From: Desulfobacterales bacterium
GTDB taxonomy: Bacteria; Desulfobacterota; Desulfobacteria; Desulfobacterales; UBA5852
Direction: 5' to 3'
Length of the DNA stretch: 18,753 nucleotides
NCBI GenBank assembly: GCA_016735415.1
Contig: JAERRP010000786.1
Span: 1-18,753, forward strand
The translations under genes and the position numbers were made by a program. The notes below the pieces were generated by a model. It had not been told where the DNA came from. It did not search any database and was given only the letters and a program-made list of their open reading frames with translations. This document shows, piece by piece, positions 1-7,990 of the stretch; the stretch's first letter is position 1, and every line of letters starts with the position of its first letter.

Positions 1-44
1 TCACACAAATTAGCGGTACTTACATGGCCGTCCCCAGGGAGTCA

Positions 45-64
45 ATAAAAGAAGGCCCGGCCTT
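45..64 (-). terminator. Weak intrinsic terminator for the hutC-hutH-DMT operon
   Basis: Read on the minus strand there is a short stem AAGGC/GCCTT with a 3-nt loop (plus positions 52-64), followed by CTTTTATT. It lies about 75 nt after the permease stop codon and nothing else in that gap looks functional. The stem is only 5 bp, so it may be helped by the GC-rich GGCC repeats just before it. Positions 65-137 hold no gene that I can support. Confidence 0.4.
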
Positions 65-137
65 GGGTTGGCCGACCGGCGCGTGCGCATCATTCGGCCG
101 GCAGGACCCGGATCGGACCATGCCAAGGGCAGGCGCT

Positions 138-1082
138 TTACATATTGCCCCGGTTGGGCGGCAGCGTGAAGGGCTGCGGGGGATTGAGGTGGACCACCAA
201 CAGACCGGCAACGATCAGCACCAGGGCCAGCAGAAGATTGGGGCCGATGGGTTCGCCCAGCACGCGGCCGGCCAGATAAACGCCAACCAGGGGCATGATA
301 AAAATAAAGGAATGCAGATGGACCGCCCCATATTTTTTAAGCAGGCTGTTCCAGACAATGAACCCGAAGGAGGCGCTGACAAGGGCCTGGTAGAGCAAGG
401 CCAGAATTGCTTCGACCGAAATGGTTTTAATGGCGGCGGCGTCAAAAAAAAACGCTTCCAGGAAGAACACCGGCAAACTCAGCAGCATGGAATACAACAC
501 GATATGAAACGGTTCGAAGGTGCTGATTACCCGCTTGAGGTAAACGGTGTTGCAGGCCCATACCACGGTCGCCAGGAGTACGAAGACATCACCTGAGCGC
601 ACCCTGCCCATCAGGCCCTGGTCTTCGATAAAGACACACACCACACCGCTGAATCCCAGAAGGAGCCCCGCCAGTTTGCGTCGCGTCACGCGGTCGCCGG
701 GGATAAAAAAGTGTGCCAGGATCAGAATGACGAACGGCAGCAGATTGATGAGCAGGGTCCCACGGGAAACATAGGTACGTTCGAGCCCGGTGTAGAAAAG
801 GGACATCTGGATCGCAAACAAGGTCGAGAAGACCAGCAGATGTCTTCCCTGGCCCCGCTGCAATCGAAACGATCGCCCGGTCAAGCAGGCCCACAGGGCA
901 ATGACAGCCGCCGCCACACCGAAGCGGATGCTGGCGGAACTGAACACGCCGAAGCTTTTAAAGGCGACTTTGACGGCGATGGCATTGGCACCGAACAGGA
1001 AGCACAGCAGGCTCACATGGATGGCGGCCCGGAATGTCATTTCCTGGTTGGCCGGAGCGATGGGGGAGGATGGGGTTTCCAT
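138..1082 (-). CDS. EamA/DMT-family membrane transporter
   Basis: The 314-residue protein is almost entirely hydrophobic helices, about ten, arranged as two similar halves (roughly residues 17-145 and 155-300). This is the length and layout of drug/metabolite transporter (EamA) permeases, which move amino acids and other small metabolites across the inner membrane. The short cytoplasmic start, the 'FLFGANAIAVKVAFK' opening helix and the 'VVWACNTVYLKRV' start of the second half are typical. The ATG is only 12 bp from the end of the preceding gene, so it is probably translationally coupled and last in the hutC-hutH operon. An alternative start is Met15. Its place in a histidine operon suggests transport of histidine, a breakdown product or another amino acid, but the sequence does not show the substrate or the direction of transport. 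Confidence 0.85.
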   Translation of the reverse strand: METPSSPIAPANQEMTFRAAIHVSLLCFLFGANAIAVKVAFKSFGVFSSASIRFGVAAAVIALWACLTGRSFRLQRGQGRHLLVFSTLFAIQMSLFYTGLERTYVSRGTLLINLLPFVILILAHFFIPGDRVTRRKLAGLLLGFSGVVCVFIEDQGLMGRVRSGDVFVLLATVVWACNTVYLKRVISTFEPFHIVLYSMLLSLPVFFLEAFFFDAAAIKTISVEAILALLYQALVSASFGFIVWNSLLKKYGAVHLHSFIFIMPLVGVYLAGRVLGEPIGPNLLLALVLIVAGLLVVHLNPPQPFTLPPNRGNM

Positions 1083-1094
1083 AAGAATCGGGGT

Positions 1095-1589
1095 TTAATG
1101 TCCGCCGGGTGATCGATAATGCAACAGGAAGCGCAAAAAGGCGGCCCCATCACGGGCCACCACCGGTGTTTGGGTGCGTTCGGCGAAATCCGGATCGTAC
1201 CGATAAGCGGCCCCGCCGGCAATGAGCGTCGTGGCCGGGGGCAGGTGTTCCACGATGTGCCGGACCGCATCGTCGGAATCGAATTGCAGGACCGTAAGGC
1301 CTAACAGGTCGGGACACCGCCTCCGACAGACGGCCACCACCGCGGCGGGCGTCTGAAGAATCCCCAGGGGCTCAACCCGGACACCGACGGCCTCGGCCAG
1401 GGCATGGATGATCTCCAGGCCGTGGCCCCAGCCGTCGTCTATGGTGGCGGTGACCATGCGGGGTGGTTGCGACCATAGTCCGGCTGGCCGGCGCAAGGCG
1501 GCGAGGGCTCTGGCCGTTTCCAGGTAAGCTTCGCGGGTCGGTGAATGCCGGTCCCATTCCGCCAGAATGGCTTCAATACGTGTACGCAC
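1095..1589 (-). CDS. Small protein with degenerate cobalamin-binding-like fold
   Basis: This 164-residue protein is not a named family to me. Its middle can be laid over B12-binding (Rossmann-like) domains such as that of MetH: 'DDGWGHGLEII' against the DxHxxG helix start, 'VEPLGI' against 'VDLGV', 'PDLLGLTVLQ' against 'ADLIGLSGLI', and 'TLIAGGAAYR' against 'PLLIGGATTS'. The histidine that would ligate cobalt is a tryptophan (residue 54), so true B12 binding is doubtful. About 45 residues precede the domain. The upstream in-frame GTG at 1595 touches the AGGA, while the GTG at 1589 has it at good spacing, so I chose 1589. It sits 28 bp after hutH and 12 bp before the permease, in the same operon. 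The role is unknown; it may be sensory or structural. Confidence 0.7.
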   Translation of the reverse strand: MRTRIEAILAEWDRHSPTREAYLETARALAALRRPAGLWSQPPRMVTATIDDGWGHGLEIIHALAEAVGVRVEPLGILQTPAAVVAVCRRRCPDLLGLTVLQFDSDDAVRHIVEHLPPATTLIAGGAAYRYDPDFAERTQTPVVARDGAAFLRFLLHYRSPGGH

Positions 1590-1617
1590 CGACACTCCTC
1601 ATGACATTGGGCATCAT

Positions 1618-3147
1618 CTACTTCACCGCTCCCACAGCGGTTTCCACCGCCGCCATCACTGAGCCGTCCCGGATCAACCCCACGGCACGTTTTATATCCT
1701 CCGACAGCATGCGATCGGTTTCCAGGTGGGGAATCGCGCTGCGGATGACACCGTAAGCGGCCTCGGTACCCGCCCCGGGTTCCATGTTGGTGAATAGATC
1801 AAGGGCCTGGGCGGCACACAGGAGTTCGATTGCAATCACATTTTCAGCATTCCGAACAACCTCCCGGCACTTGCGGGCCGAAATCGTCCCCATGGAAACA
1901 TGGTCCTCCTTGTTGGCGGAGGTGGGAATGGAATCCACCACCGCCGGATGGCTCATCACCTTGTTTTCCGACACCAGGGCGGCCGCCACATACTGGGCAA
2001 TCATGAACCCGGAGTTCAAGCCGCCGTCCTTGACCAGAAAGGCTGGCAGTCCGCTGAGCTTGGGGTTGACCAGTCGTTCGATCCGGCGCTCGGAAATATT
2101 GGCCAGTTCGGCCACGGCCATGCACATGAAATCAAGGGCCAGGGCCACCGGTTGGCCGTGGAAATTGCCGCCCAGGAGAAAGGTGCCGGTGTCGGGGTGG
2201 ATCAGGGGATTGCCGGTGGAGGCGTTCATTTCGGTTTCAAGGACCTGGCGGGCATAGGCGATGGCATCGCGACTGGCGCCGTGCACCTGGGGAGAGCAGC
2301 GCAGGGTATAGGCGTCCTGGACACGTTTGCAGTCCCGATGCGAGGAAATAATTTCGCTGTGGCGCGTGATGCGATCCATGTTTTCGGCGGCAATCGCCTG
2401 TCCCGGATGAGGGCGCAGCTGGTGAATCCGGGGATCGAACTCGGTCCTGCTTCCCATCAGGACCTCAAGACTCATGGCGGCGGCCAGGTCCGTATGGGAG
2501 GCCAGCCGGGCGGCATCGTGAACCGCCAGTGCGCCGACGGCCGTCATGGCCTGGGTGCCGTTGATGAGGGCCAGGCCCTCGCCGGCTTCGAGTTGCAACG
2601 GGGCCATCCCGCAGGCCTGCAGGGCTTCCCGCCCGGGAACAACGCGTCCTTCCAGCAGGGCTTCGCCTTCACCGATCAGAACGAGCCCCATATGGGCCAG
2701 GGGAACGAGGTCACCGCTGGCGCCCACGGAACCCTTCTCGGGAACGACCGGCACGACGTCGCGGTTGATCAGCTGGATAAGGGCGACCGCCGTTTCGGTA
2801 CGCACACCCGCATGGCCGCGGGCAAAATCCTTGACCCGCAGGGCCATCATGGCCCTTACGATCTCCGCATCGAGCGGTTGACCGACCCCGGCGGAATGAC
2901 TTTTGAGGATGTTGAACTGGAGTCGGCGCGTGTCGGCTTTCGAAATGGTCACATCGCTCAAGGCGCCAAACCCGGTGGTCACGCCGTAAACCGTACGCTC
3001 ATCGGCCACCCATTGGGTCACCAGTTGCCAGGCTCGCGCAATGCGTTTTTCCGCCCCGGGCGTCAGCGCCACCCCCGCCCCGTTGCGGGCCACCTGAACC
3101 AGATCGTCCAGGGTCATTCCGGTCATGCCCATCTGTATCGTGTTCAT
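1618..3147 (-). CDS. hutH: Histidine ammonia-lyase
   Basis: This enzyme deaminates L-histidine to trans-urocanate and ammonia in the cytoplasm, the first step of the hut pathway. At 509 residues it has the usual length of bacterial HutH. The Ala143-Ser144-Gly145 triad in 'GSVGASGDLVPLAHM' would cyclise to the MIO electrophile, and Tyr54 in 'YGVTTGFG' is the conserved active-site tyrosine. Other conserved parts are 'GTQAM', 'QDAYTLRCSPQVHGA', 'STGNPL' and 'FHGQPVALALDF'. These separate it from phenylalanine/tyrosine lyases well enough, and the hut context settles it. The ATG at 3147 has only a weak ribosome site; Met6, Met8 and Met11 are alternative starts. It follows hutC by 33 bp and so is likely transcribed from the hutC promoter. 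Confidence 0.97.
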   Translation of the reverse strand: MNTIQMGMTGMTLDDLVQVARNGAGVALTPGAEKRIARAWQLVTQWVADERTVYGVTTGFGALSDVTISKADTRRLQFNILKSHSAGVGQPLDAEIVRAMMALRVKDFARGHAGVRTETAVALIQLINRDVVPVVPEKGSVGASGDLVPLAHMGLVLIGEGEALLEGRVVPGREALQACGMAPLQLEAGEGLALINGTQAMTAVGALAVHDAARLASHTDLAAAMSLEVLMGSRTEFDPRIHQLRPHPGQAIAAENMDRITRHSEIISSHRDCKRVQDAYTLRCSPQVHGASRDAIAYARQVLETEMNASTGNPLIHPDTGTFLLGGNFHGQPVALALDFMCMAVAELANISERRIERLVNPKLSGLPAFLVKDGGLNSGFMIAQYVAAALVSENKVMSHPAVVDSIPTSANKEDHVSMGTISARKCREVVRNAENVIAIELLCAAQALDLFTNMEPGAGTEAAYGVIRSAIPHLETDRMLSEDIKRAVGLIRDGSVMAAVETAVGAVK

Positions 3148-3180
3148 GGTGTCGCTCGCTTCCCCATTCGCAATGGTAAT

Positions 3181-3936
3181 TCAGATAACGAGATGTAAAT
3201 CGTCGGGTGTAATCTGGAAACGGCCCCCGATACGAAAGCGGGAACCGGGATAAACGAATCGATTGCGGGTCGCTACCGTGGATTCCACCCAAGTGGTCCG
3301 GTAGAGCACCAGAGCGGGTTCATCGGGCGGCATCTGCAGCCGTTTGCGGATTTGCGGCTCGGGCATGGCCGCCTCCACGACATGTTCGGCTTCCGTAACC
3401 GGGGCCACGATCAGAAGATACGCACTGGGGGTAATGCGGTCAAAATCCTGTCTGAGAAAATCCGGTGCAATCGCCGGGTTGACAAACCGCTCGGCATATT
3501 GAACCGGCACGCCCCGGTCTTTGTGTAACAGCACCGCGTGAAAAACGGGTGCCTCGACGGCCATTCCCATGACGGCCGCGATGTCCTCCGGAGCCTCCTC
3601 TTCCCTTAAAAGCAGCACATCACTGCTGTGCACCCCGCCGCGGCTTTGGATTTCTTCGGCAATACTGCGCACCTGCAGAAAGGCGGACTCGGGTTTGCGG
3701 GCCGCCACAAAGGTGCCCACGCCCTGAACACGGTAAAGACGCCCCTCGCTGGACAACTCCCGCAGGGCCCGGTTGACCGTCATGCGGGATATCCCCAGGC
3801 GATCCACCAGGACGTTTTCCGACGGAACGCGGGAATGGGGGGGCCACGCCTCCCGCTGGATCATATCCCGCACGTAGGCCTTGACTTCCTGGTAGAGCGG
3901 GCGTCGACGCTGATCCGGTTTGGGGGCAGAGCGCAT
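3181..3936 (-). CDS. hutC: GntR/HutC-family repressor of the hut genes
   Basis: The protein (251 residues from this start) has an N-terminal GntR winged helix (about residues 12-80: 'PLYQEVKAYV', 'RVPSENVLVDRLGISRMTVNRALREL', 'GVGTFVA') and a C-terminal UTRA effector domain (about 95-245). HutC proteins repress hut genes and are released by urocanate; that is family knowledge. The gene is divergent from hutU, and a perfect palindrome of the HutC type lies between them over both promoters, so it is probably autorepressed. An upstream in-frame ATG at 3972 would add 12 residues. I prefer 3936, with GAAAG seven bases upstream, but the choice is not firm. Confidence 0.93.
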   Translation of the reverse strand: MRSAPKPDQRRRPLYQEVKAYVRDMIQREAWPPHSRVPSENVLVDRLGISRMTVNRALRELSSEGRLYRVQGVGTFVAARKPESAFLQVRSIAEEIQSRGGVHSSDVLLLREEEAPEDIAAVMGMAVEAPVFHAVLLHKDRGVPVQYAERFVNPAIAPDFLRQDFDRITPSAYLLIVAPVTEAEHVVEAAMPEPQIRKRLQMPPDEPALVLYRTTWVESTVATRNRFVYPGSRFRIGGRFQITPDDLHLVI

Positions 3937-4062
3937 CACGGGTCTTTCGTGGTTCCAGGGCCTTGCGGGCATGGGGCGCTTAACTTCAGACCATAGCCGC
4001 TGGACCGTTTGCGGCCGGAAAGAAGTTCGTCCGGCCCCTGTCGACCGAAGGCGCCCAACGGG

Positions 4063-4090
4063 TTGACAGGGTTGAATATGGTTGTATATA
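4063..4090 (+). promoter_or_regulatory. Predicted hutUI promoter
   Basis: A perfect -35 box TTGACA (4063-4068) is followed after 16 bp by the -10-like box TATATA (4085-4090). Transcription would start near 4097, giving a leader of about 57 nt before the hutU ATG. The -10 lies wholly inside the putative HutC palindrome, so bound repressor would block polymerase. Confidence 0.65.
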
Positions 4091-4093
4091 CAA
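4082..4093. promoter_or_regulatory. Putative HutC operator, perfect 12-bp palindrome
   Basis: TTGTATATACAA is a perfect inverted repeat in the hutC-hutU intergenic region. It resembles the TTGTA-N2-TACAA core described for HutC sites in pseudomonads and TGTATATACA-like GntR sites. It overlaps the -10 boxes of both divergent promoters. I saw no other copy upstream of hutH or hutI. Confidence 0.7.
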
Positions 4094-4111
4094 GCTTATC
4101 CACAATTGCAA
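4083..4111 (-). promoter_or_regulatory. Predicted hutC-hutH operon promoter
   Basis: Read on the minus strand, TTGCAA (4106-4111) is followed by a 17-bp spacer and TATACA (4083-4088). The -10 overlaps the hutU -10 on the other strand and sits inside the HutC palindrome. Transcription would start near 4076, about 140 nt before the hutC ATG. The -35 is a weaker match than that of hutU. Confidence 0.5.
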
Positions 4112-4153
4112 CCCATCGCGTTTCCGGTTCATCGACCACCGACGGAGGTGCCC

Positions 4154-6193
4154 ATGATATCCAATGACGACATCCACCAGGCCATGCAGATCCGGATTGA
4201 TGATCTTTTCGACGAACTGCCCGGCGCTCCTGATTTTATCAGAGGCATCCGGCGGGCGCCGAAGCGCAATATCAGCCTGAGCCCGGATGAGGTGGCCCTG
4301 GCGCTGAAGAATGCGCTGCGCTACATCCCCCCCCGCTGGCACGAAACCCTGGCCCCCGAATTCCTGGAAGAACTCAGGACCCGGGGCCGCGTATATGGCT
4401 ATCGGTTCAGGCCGGCCGGCCCGATCCGCGGGCGGCCCATCGACACTTACCAAGGGCAATGCATCGAGGGGCGCGCTTTTCAGGTGATGATCGACAACAA
4501 TCTCGATTTCGACATTGCCCTTTACCCTTACGAGCTCATCACCTATGGCGAAACCGGCCAGGTGTGCCAGAACTGGATGCAGTACCGGCTCATCAGACGC
4601 TATCTGGAAGTTCTGACCCCGGAACAGACGCTGGTGATGGCTTCAGGCCACCCCCTGGGTCTTTTCGCCGCCAATCCCGAAGCGCCGCGGGTCATCATCA
4701 CCAATGGGTTGATGGTGGGCGAATTCGACAATACCGACCAGTGGAACCGGGCCGCCGCCCTGGGGGTCGCCAGCTACGGTCAGATGACCGCCGGGGGCTG
4801 GATGTACATCGGCCCCCAGGGCATCGTTCACGGCACCTACAGCACCATTCTCAATGCCGTCCGGGAGCACTGCGGCGTGTCGGCCGATGACGACATGGCC
4901 GGCCACCTGTTTGTTTCGTCGGGTCTGGGCGGCATGAGCGGCGCCCAGGGCAAAGCCATCGAAATCGCCGGCGGTGTGGGCATTATCGCCGAAGTGGACG
5001 AATCCCGGATCCGGACCCGTCATGACCAGGGGTGGATCAGCCAGGTCGTCGCCGACCCGGCCGAGGCCTTTTCGCTGGCGCGGACCTGCCAGCACGAAAA
5101 AAAATCAGCGGCGATTGCTTTTCATGGCAATGTGGTCGATCTATTGGAATACGCCGTCAAGTACGGTGCGGCCATCGACCTGCTTACCGATCAAACCTCC
5201 TGCCATGTGGTTTACGACGGCGGCTACTGTCCTCAGGGGCTTTCCTTCGATGAACGCACGCAGATGCTCAAGACCGATCATCCCCGCTTCGTGAAGGAAG
5301 TCAACCGGACCCTCAGGCGCCATTTCGAACTGATCCAGTTGCTGGCGGAACGGGGGACCTATTTCTTCGACTACGGCAACAGTTTTCTGAAGGCGGTTTA
5401 CGATGCGGGTGTGACCCATGTCTGCCGTAACGGTCGGAACCCGCTGGACGGCTTTGTGTTTCCCTCTTATGTGGAAGATATCATGGGGCCGCTGCTCTTC
5501 GATTACGGCTACGGCCCATTCCGCTGGGTCTGCTTAAACGGCAAACCGGAAGACCTCGAGGCCACCGACCATGCCGCCATGGACGGCATCGATCCCGCGC
5601 GGCGTTTTCAGGACCGCGACAATTTCAACTGGATAAGAGATGCCGGTGCCAACCGTCTGGTGGTGGGAACCCAGGCCCGCATTCTTTACCAGGACGCGGA
5701 AGGCCGCACGCGGATCGCCCTCAAGTTCAACGAAATGGTCCGAAACGGCACGATCGGCCCCGTCATGCTGGGACGCGACCATCACGACACCGGCGGGACG
5801 GATTCCCCTTATCGTGAAACGGCCAATATCAAAGACGGCAGCAACGTCATGGCCGACATGGCCACCCATTGCTTCGCCGGCAACGCCGCCCGGGGAATGA
5901 GTCTGGTGGCCCTGCACAACGGCGGCGGCGTGGGCATCGGCAAGGCCATCAACGGGGGCTTCGGGCTTGTACTGGACGGCAGTGCCAGGGTGGACGCCGT
6001 TATTCGCCAGGCCCTGCCCTGGGATGTGCTGGGCGGGGTGGCCCGACGGGCCTGGGCCCGCAATCCGAATGCGCTGGCAACCATGGCCGCCCACAACCGC
6101 AAACCCGGAACACGGGACCATGTAACCCTGCCCTATCTGGCGGATGAAGGCTTTATCACCGAACTGGTGCGCCGCGCATGGCGCCCGGTCTGA
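4154..6193 (+). CDS. hutU: Urocanate hydratase (urocanase), long form
   Basis: Urocanase uses tightly bound NAD+ as an electrophile to hydrate urocanate to 4-imidazolone-5-propionate, the second hut step. At 679 residues it is well above the roughly 555 of the common bacterial enzyme and matches the long type also found in animals (UROC1, about 676). Conserved blocks include 'YGQMTAGGWMYIGPQGIVHG' (208-227), the NAD-site glycine-rich 'SSGLGGMSGAQ' (255-265), 'DQTSCH' (346-351), 'FFDYGNSFL', 'RDHHDTGGTDSPYRET' and 'LHNGGGVGIG'. I chose the ATG at 4154 because GGAGG lies five bases upstream; the in-frame TTG further up is inside the operator. hutI follows 28 bp later. Confidence 0.97.
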   Translation: MISNDDIHQAMQIRIDDLFDELPGAPDFIRGIRRAPKRNISLSPDEVALALKNALRYIPPRWHETLAPEFLEELRTRGRVYGYRFRPAGPIRGRPIDTYQGQCIEGRAFQVMIDNNLDFDIALYPYELITYGETGQVCQNWMQYRLIRRYLEVLTPEQTLVMASGHPLGLFAANPEAPRVIITNGLMVGEFDNTDQWNRAAALGVASYGQMTAGGWMYIGPQGIVHGTYSTILNAVREHCGVSADDDMAGHLFVSSGLGGMSGAQGKAIEIAGGVGIIAEVDESRIRTRHDQGWISQVVADPAEAFSLARTCQHEKKSAAIAFHGNVVDLLEYAVKYGAAIDLLTDQTSCHVVYDGGYCPQGLSFDERTQMLKTDHPRFVKEVNRTLRRHFELIQLLAERGTYFFDYGNSFLKAVYDAGVTHVCRNGRNPLDGFVFPSYVEDIMGPLLFDYGYGPFRWVCLNGKPEDLEATDHAAMDGIDPARRFQDRDNFNWIRDAGANRLVVGTQARILYQDAEGRTRIALKFNEMVRNGTIGPVMLGRDHHDTGGTDSPYRETANIKDGSNVMADMATHCFAGNAARGMSLVALHNGGGVGIGKAINGGFGLVLDGSARVDAVIRQALPWDVLGGVARRAWARNPNALATMAAHNRKPGTRDHVTLPYLADEGFITELVRRAWRPV

Positions 6194-6221
6194 ACACGAC
6201 CCCCAACGGAGGCGTTATGCC

Positions 6222-7505
6222 ATGAACGCCAATCTGATCATTATCCATGCCGACGAGTTGAGTACCTGCCGTGGTTTCGAGGCCAGGGCCGGAAAGGCCA
6301 TGAATGCGTTGGAAGTGATTCGCGACGGGGCCGTGCGCATCGAGGACGGCACCATCACGGCGGTGGGACCGACCGCTGATGTCATGGCGACCGGGACGAC
6401 AGACGGCTTTGCGATCATCGATGCTTCCGGCAAGGCCGTGCTGCCGGGCTTTGTGGATTCCCACACCCACTTTATTTTCGGGGGCTACCGGGCCGAGGAA
6501 TTCACCTGGCGGCTGCAGGGCATGCACTATATGGACATAATGGCCCAGGGCGGTGGTATCGCCAGTACGGTCAAAGCGACCCGCCAGGCCGATCTGGAAA
6601 CCCTGGTGGCGGCCGGACGCCGGCGGTTGGATGCCATGCTGGCCTTCGGCGTCACCACCGTCGAGGGCAAAAGCGGTTACGGTCTGGACCGGGACACCGA
6701 GATCCGGCAGCTCGAGGCCATAGCCGTGCTGGAACGCGAGCATCCCATGGATATCGTCCCCACTTTTCTGGGGGCCCATGCCGTGCCCCGGGAATACCGG
6801 GACCGCAGCGATGCCTACATCGATTTCATCATGGCGACGGTCCTGCCCGAGGTGGCGGCGCGCGGGCTGGCCGAATTCTGCGACATCTTCTGTGAGGATC
6901 GGGTGTTCTCGGTGGCGCAGTCCCGGCGCCTGCTGAAGCGGGCCAAAGGGCTGGGACTCAAGCTGACCCTGCATGCCGATGAAATTGTGGCATTGGGCGG
7001 CGCCGAACTGGCCGCCGAGATGGGCGCCGTTTCGGCCGATCATCTTCTCCAGGTCTCGGACGACGGTATTCGGGATATGGCGGCCGCCGGGGTGGTGGCT
7101 TCCCTTCTGCCCCTGACCGCCTTCGGCTTGAAGGAACCCTGCGCCCGGGGCCGGACCATGATCGACCGGGGCTGTGCCGTGGCCCTGGCCACCGATTTCA
7201 ATCCGGGCAGTTGCTTTTCCAACAGCATTCCGCTGCTCATGGCCCTGGCCACCCTTTACATGGGCCTGACACCGGAAGAGGCCCTGACCGCCATCACCCT
7301 GAACGGCGCGGCCGCCGTCGACCGGGCCGAGCGTATCGGAAGCCTGGAGGCGGGCAAGCAGGGCGATGTCGTAATCCTGGAATATCCCTCCCATCGGTTC
7401 ATCCCCTACCATCTGGGTGTCAATATCGTCGAGAAAGTCGTCAAAAGGGGCCGACTGGTGTTTGACAAGGAACAGGGAGGGCCGATCCACTTTAAAAATG
7501 GCTAA
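6222..7505 (+). CDS. hutI: Imidazolonepropionase
   Basis: This amidohydrolase-superfamily enzyme opens 4-imidazolone-5-propionate to N-formimidoyl-L-glutamate, the third hut step. At 427 residues it is of usual length. Metal ligands expected for the family are present: His81 and His83 in 'DSHTHFIFGG', His251 in 'LTLHADE' and Asp325 in 'ATDFNPG'. Substrate-pocket blocks 'VEGKSGYGL' (147-155) and 'GAHAVP' (184-189) are also seen. The ATG at 6222 has GGAGG nine bases upstream; an in-frame ATG at 6144 lies inside hutU without support. It is the last gene of the hutUI pair, and its TAA overlaps the stop of the convergent membrane-protein gene by 4 bp, leaving no room for a separate terminator. Confidence 0.97.
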   Translation: MNANLIIIHADELSTCRGFEARAGKAMNALEVIRDGAVRIEDGTITAVGPTADVMATGTTDGFAIIDASGKAVLPGFVDSHTHFIFGGYRAEEFTWRLQGMHYMDIMAQGGGIASTVKATRQADLETLVAAGRRRLDAMLAFGVTTVEGKSGYGLDRDTEIRQLEAIAVLEREHPMDIVPTFLGAHAVPREYRDRSDAYIDFIMATVLPEVAARGLAEFCDIFCEDRVFSVAQSRRLLKRAKGLGLKLTLHADEIVALGGAELAAEMGAVSADHLLQVSDDGIRDMAAAGVVASLLPLTAFGLKEPCARGRTMIDRGCAVALATDFNPGSCFSNSIPLLMALATLYMGLTPEEALTAITLNGAAAVDRAERIGSLEAGKQGDVVILEYPSHRFIPYHLGVNIVEKVVKRGRLVFDKEQGGPIHFKNG

Positions 7506-7990
7506 TTTATTTGTACGTGCGCCCTTGCGCTTTTGAAGAAAAGGCCGCGGCGGCGGCGGCCATAGATCATGACCGGCAGGCCGCAGAACAGCAGAATAAC
7601 GTCGCGGATCAACATGCTCACGGGGTCGTCGGCATACAGACGCGTGATGAAGGTCGGGAAACAGCCGCAGTCGAAGTCGTAGCCGCGGAGCAGGTTGAGC
7701 GTGATGATGTAGGCAAAAGCGATCAGCAGCGCGTTGATGATGGCGGCGGCCGCGCGTGGATAAAAACCGGCAATCAATGCCAGACCGGTCGTGAGTTCCA
7801 TAAAGGGCAGGACAATCGCGATCAGGTTGATAGAAAATGGTGGAAACAGGTTGTAACTGTAAACGATTCGGGCGAAGTCTTCCGGATAGGCGATTTTGTG
7901 CAGACTGGCGAAAACAAACGCCAGCCCCACGATCCAGCGCAGAAGCATTTCGATTTGGGCATATCGTCCATAAGGTTCACTGGGTTTCAA
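7502..7990 (-). CDS. DoxX/MauE-like integral membrane protein
   Basis: The 162-residue protein has four predicted membrane helices (about 16-34, 54-74, 80-101, 126-143), the layout of the DoxX/MauE superfamily. These proteins support disulfide or quinone-linked redox maturation. A Cys108-Gly-Cys110 pair in 'DFDCGCF', after the third helix, is like the cysteine pair of MauE relatives and could be redox active. The C-terminal tail is arginine-rich. I use the TTG start at 7990 because GGAGGG lies nine bases upstream; it overlaps the rhodanese gene by 14 bp. The ATG at 7948 is the alternative. As the last gene of a thioredoxin-rhodanese-DoxX operon it probably passes electrons between membrane quinone and exported thiols, which is inference. 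Confidence 0.8.
   Translation of the reverse strand: MKPSEPYGRYAQIEMLLRWIVGLAFVFASLHKIAYPEDFARIVYSYNLFPPFSINLIAIVLPFMELTTGLALIAGFYPRAAAAIINALLIAFAYIITLNLLRGYDFDCGCFPTFITRLYADDPVSMLIRDVILLFCGLPVMIYGRRRRGLFFKSARAHVQIN

Noticed and set aside
1900..3198. Plus-strand open frame of 432 codons antisense to hutH
   Set aside because: It is a GC-rich shadow of hutH; its glycine- and histidine-rich product matches no family. The same holds for long frames antisense to hutI, the metallo-hydrolase, the ligase and the CoA synthetase.
4096..4104. Perfect DnaA box TTATCCACA beside the HutC operator
   Set aside because: It is a single isolated 9-mer; a window of this size has a fair chance of containing one. 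There is no AT-rich repeat region or cluster of boxes to suggest an origin.
7519..7561. Hairpins around the hutI/DoxX-like gene ends as terminators
   Set aside because: The plus-strand GCGC hairpin with TTTT has only a 4-bp stem, and the GGCCGC repeat codes for the arginine-rich tail of the membrane protein; both lie inside that gene.
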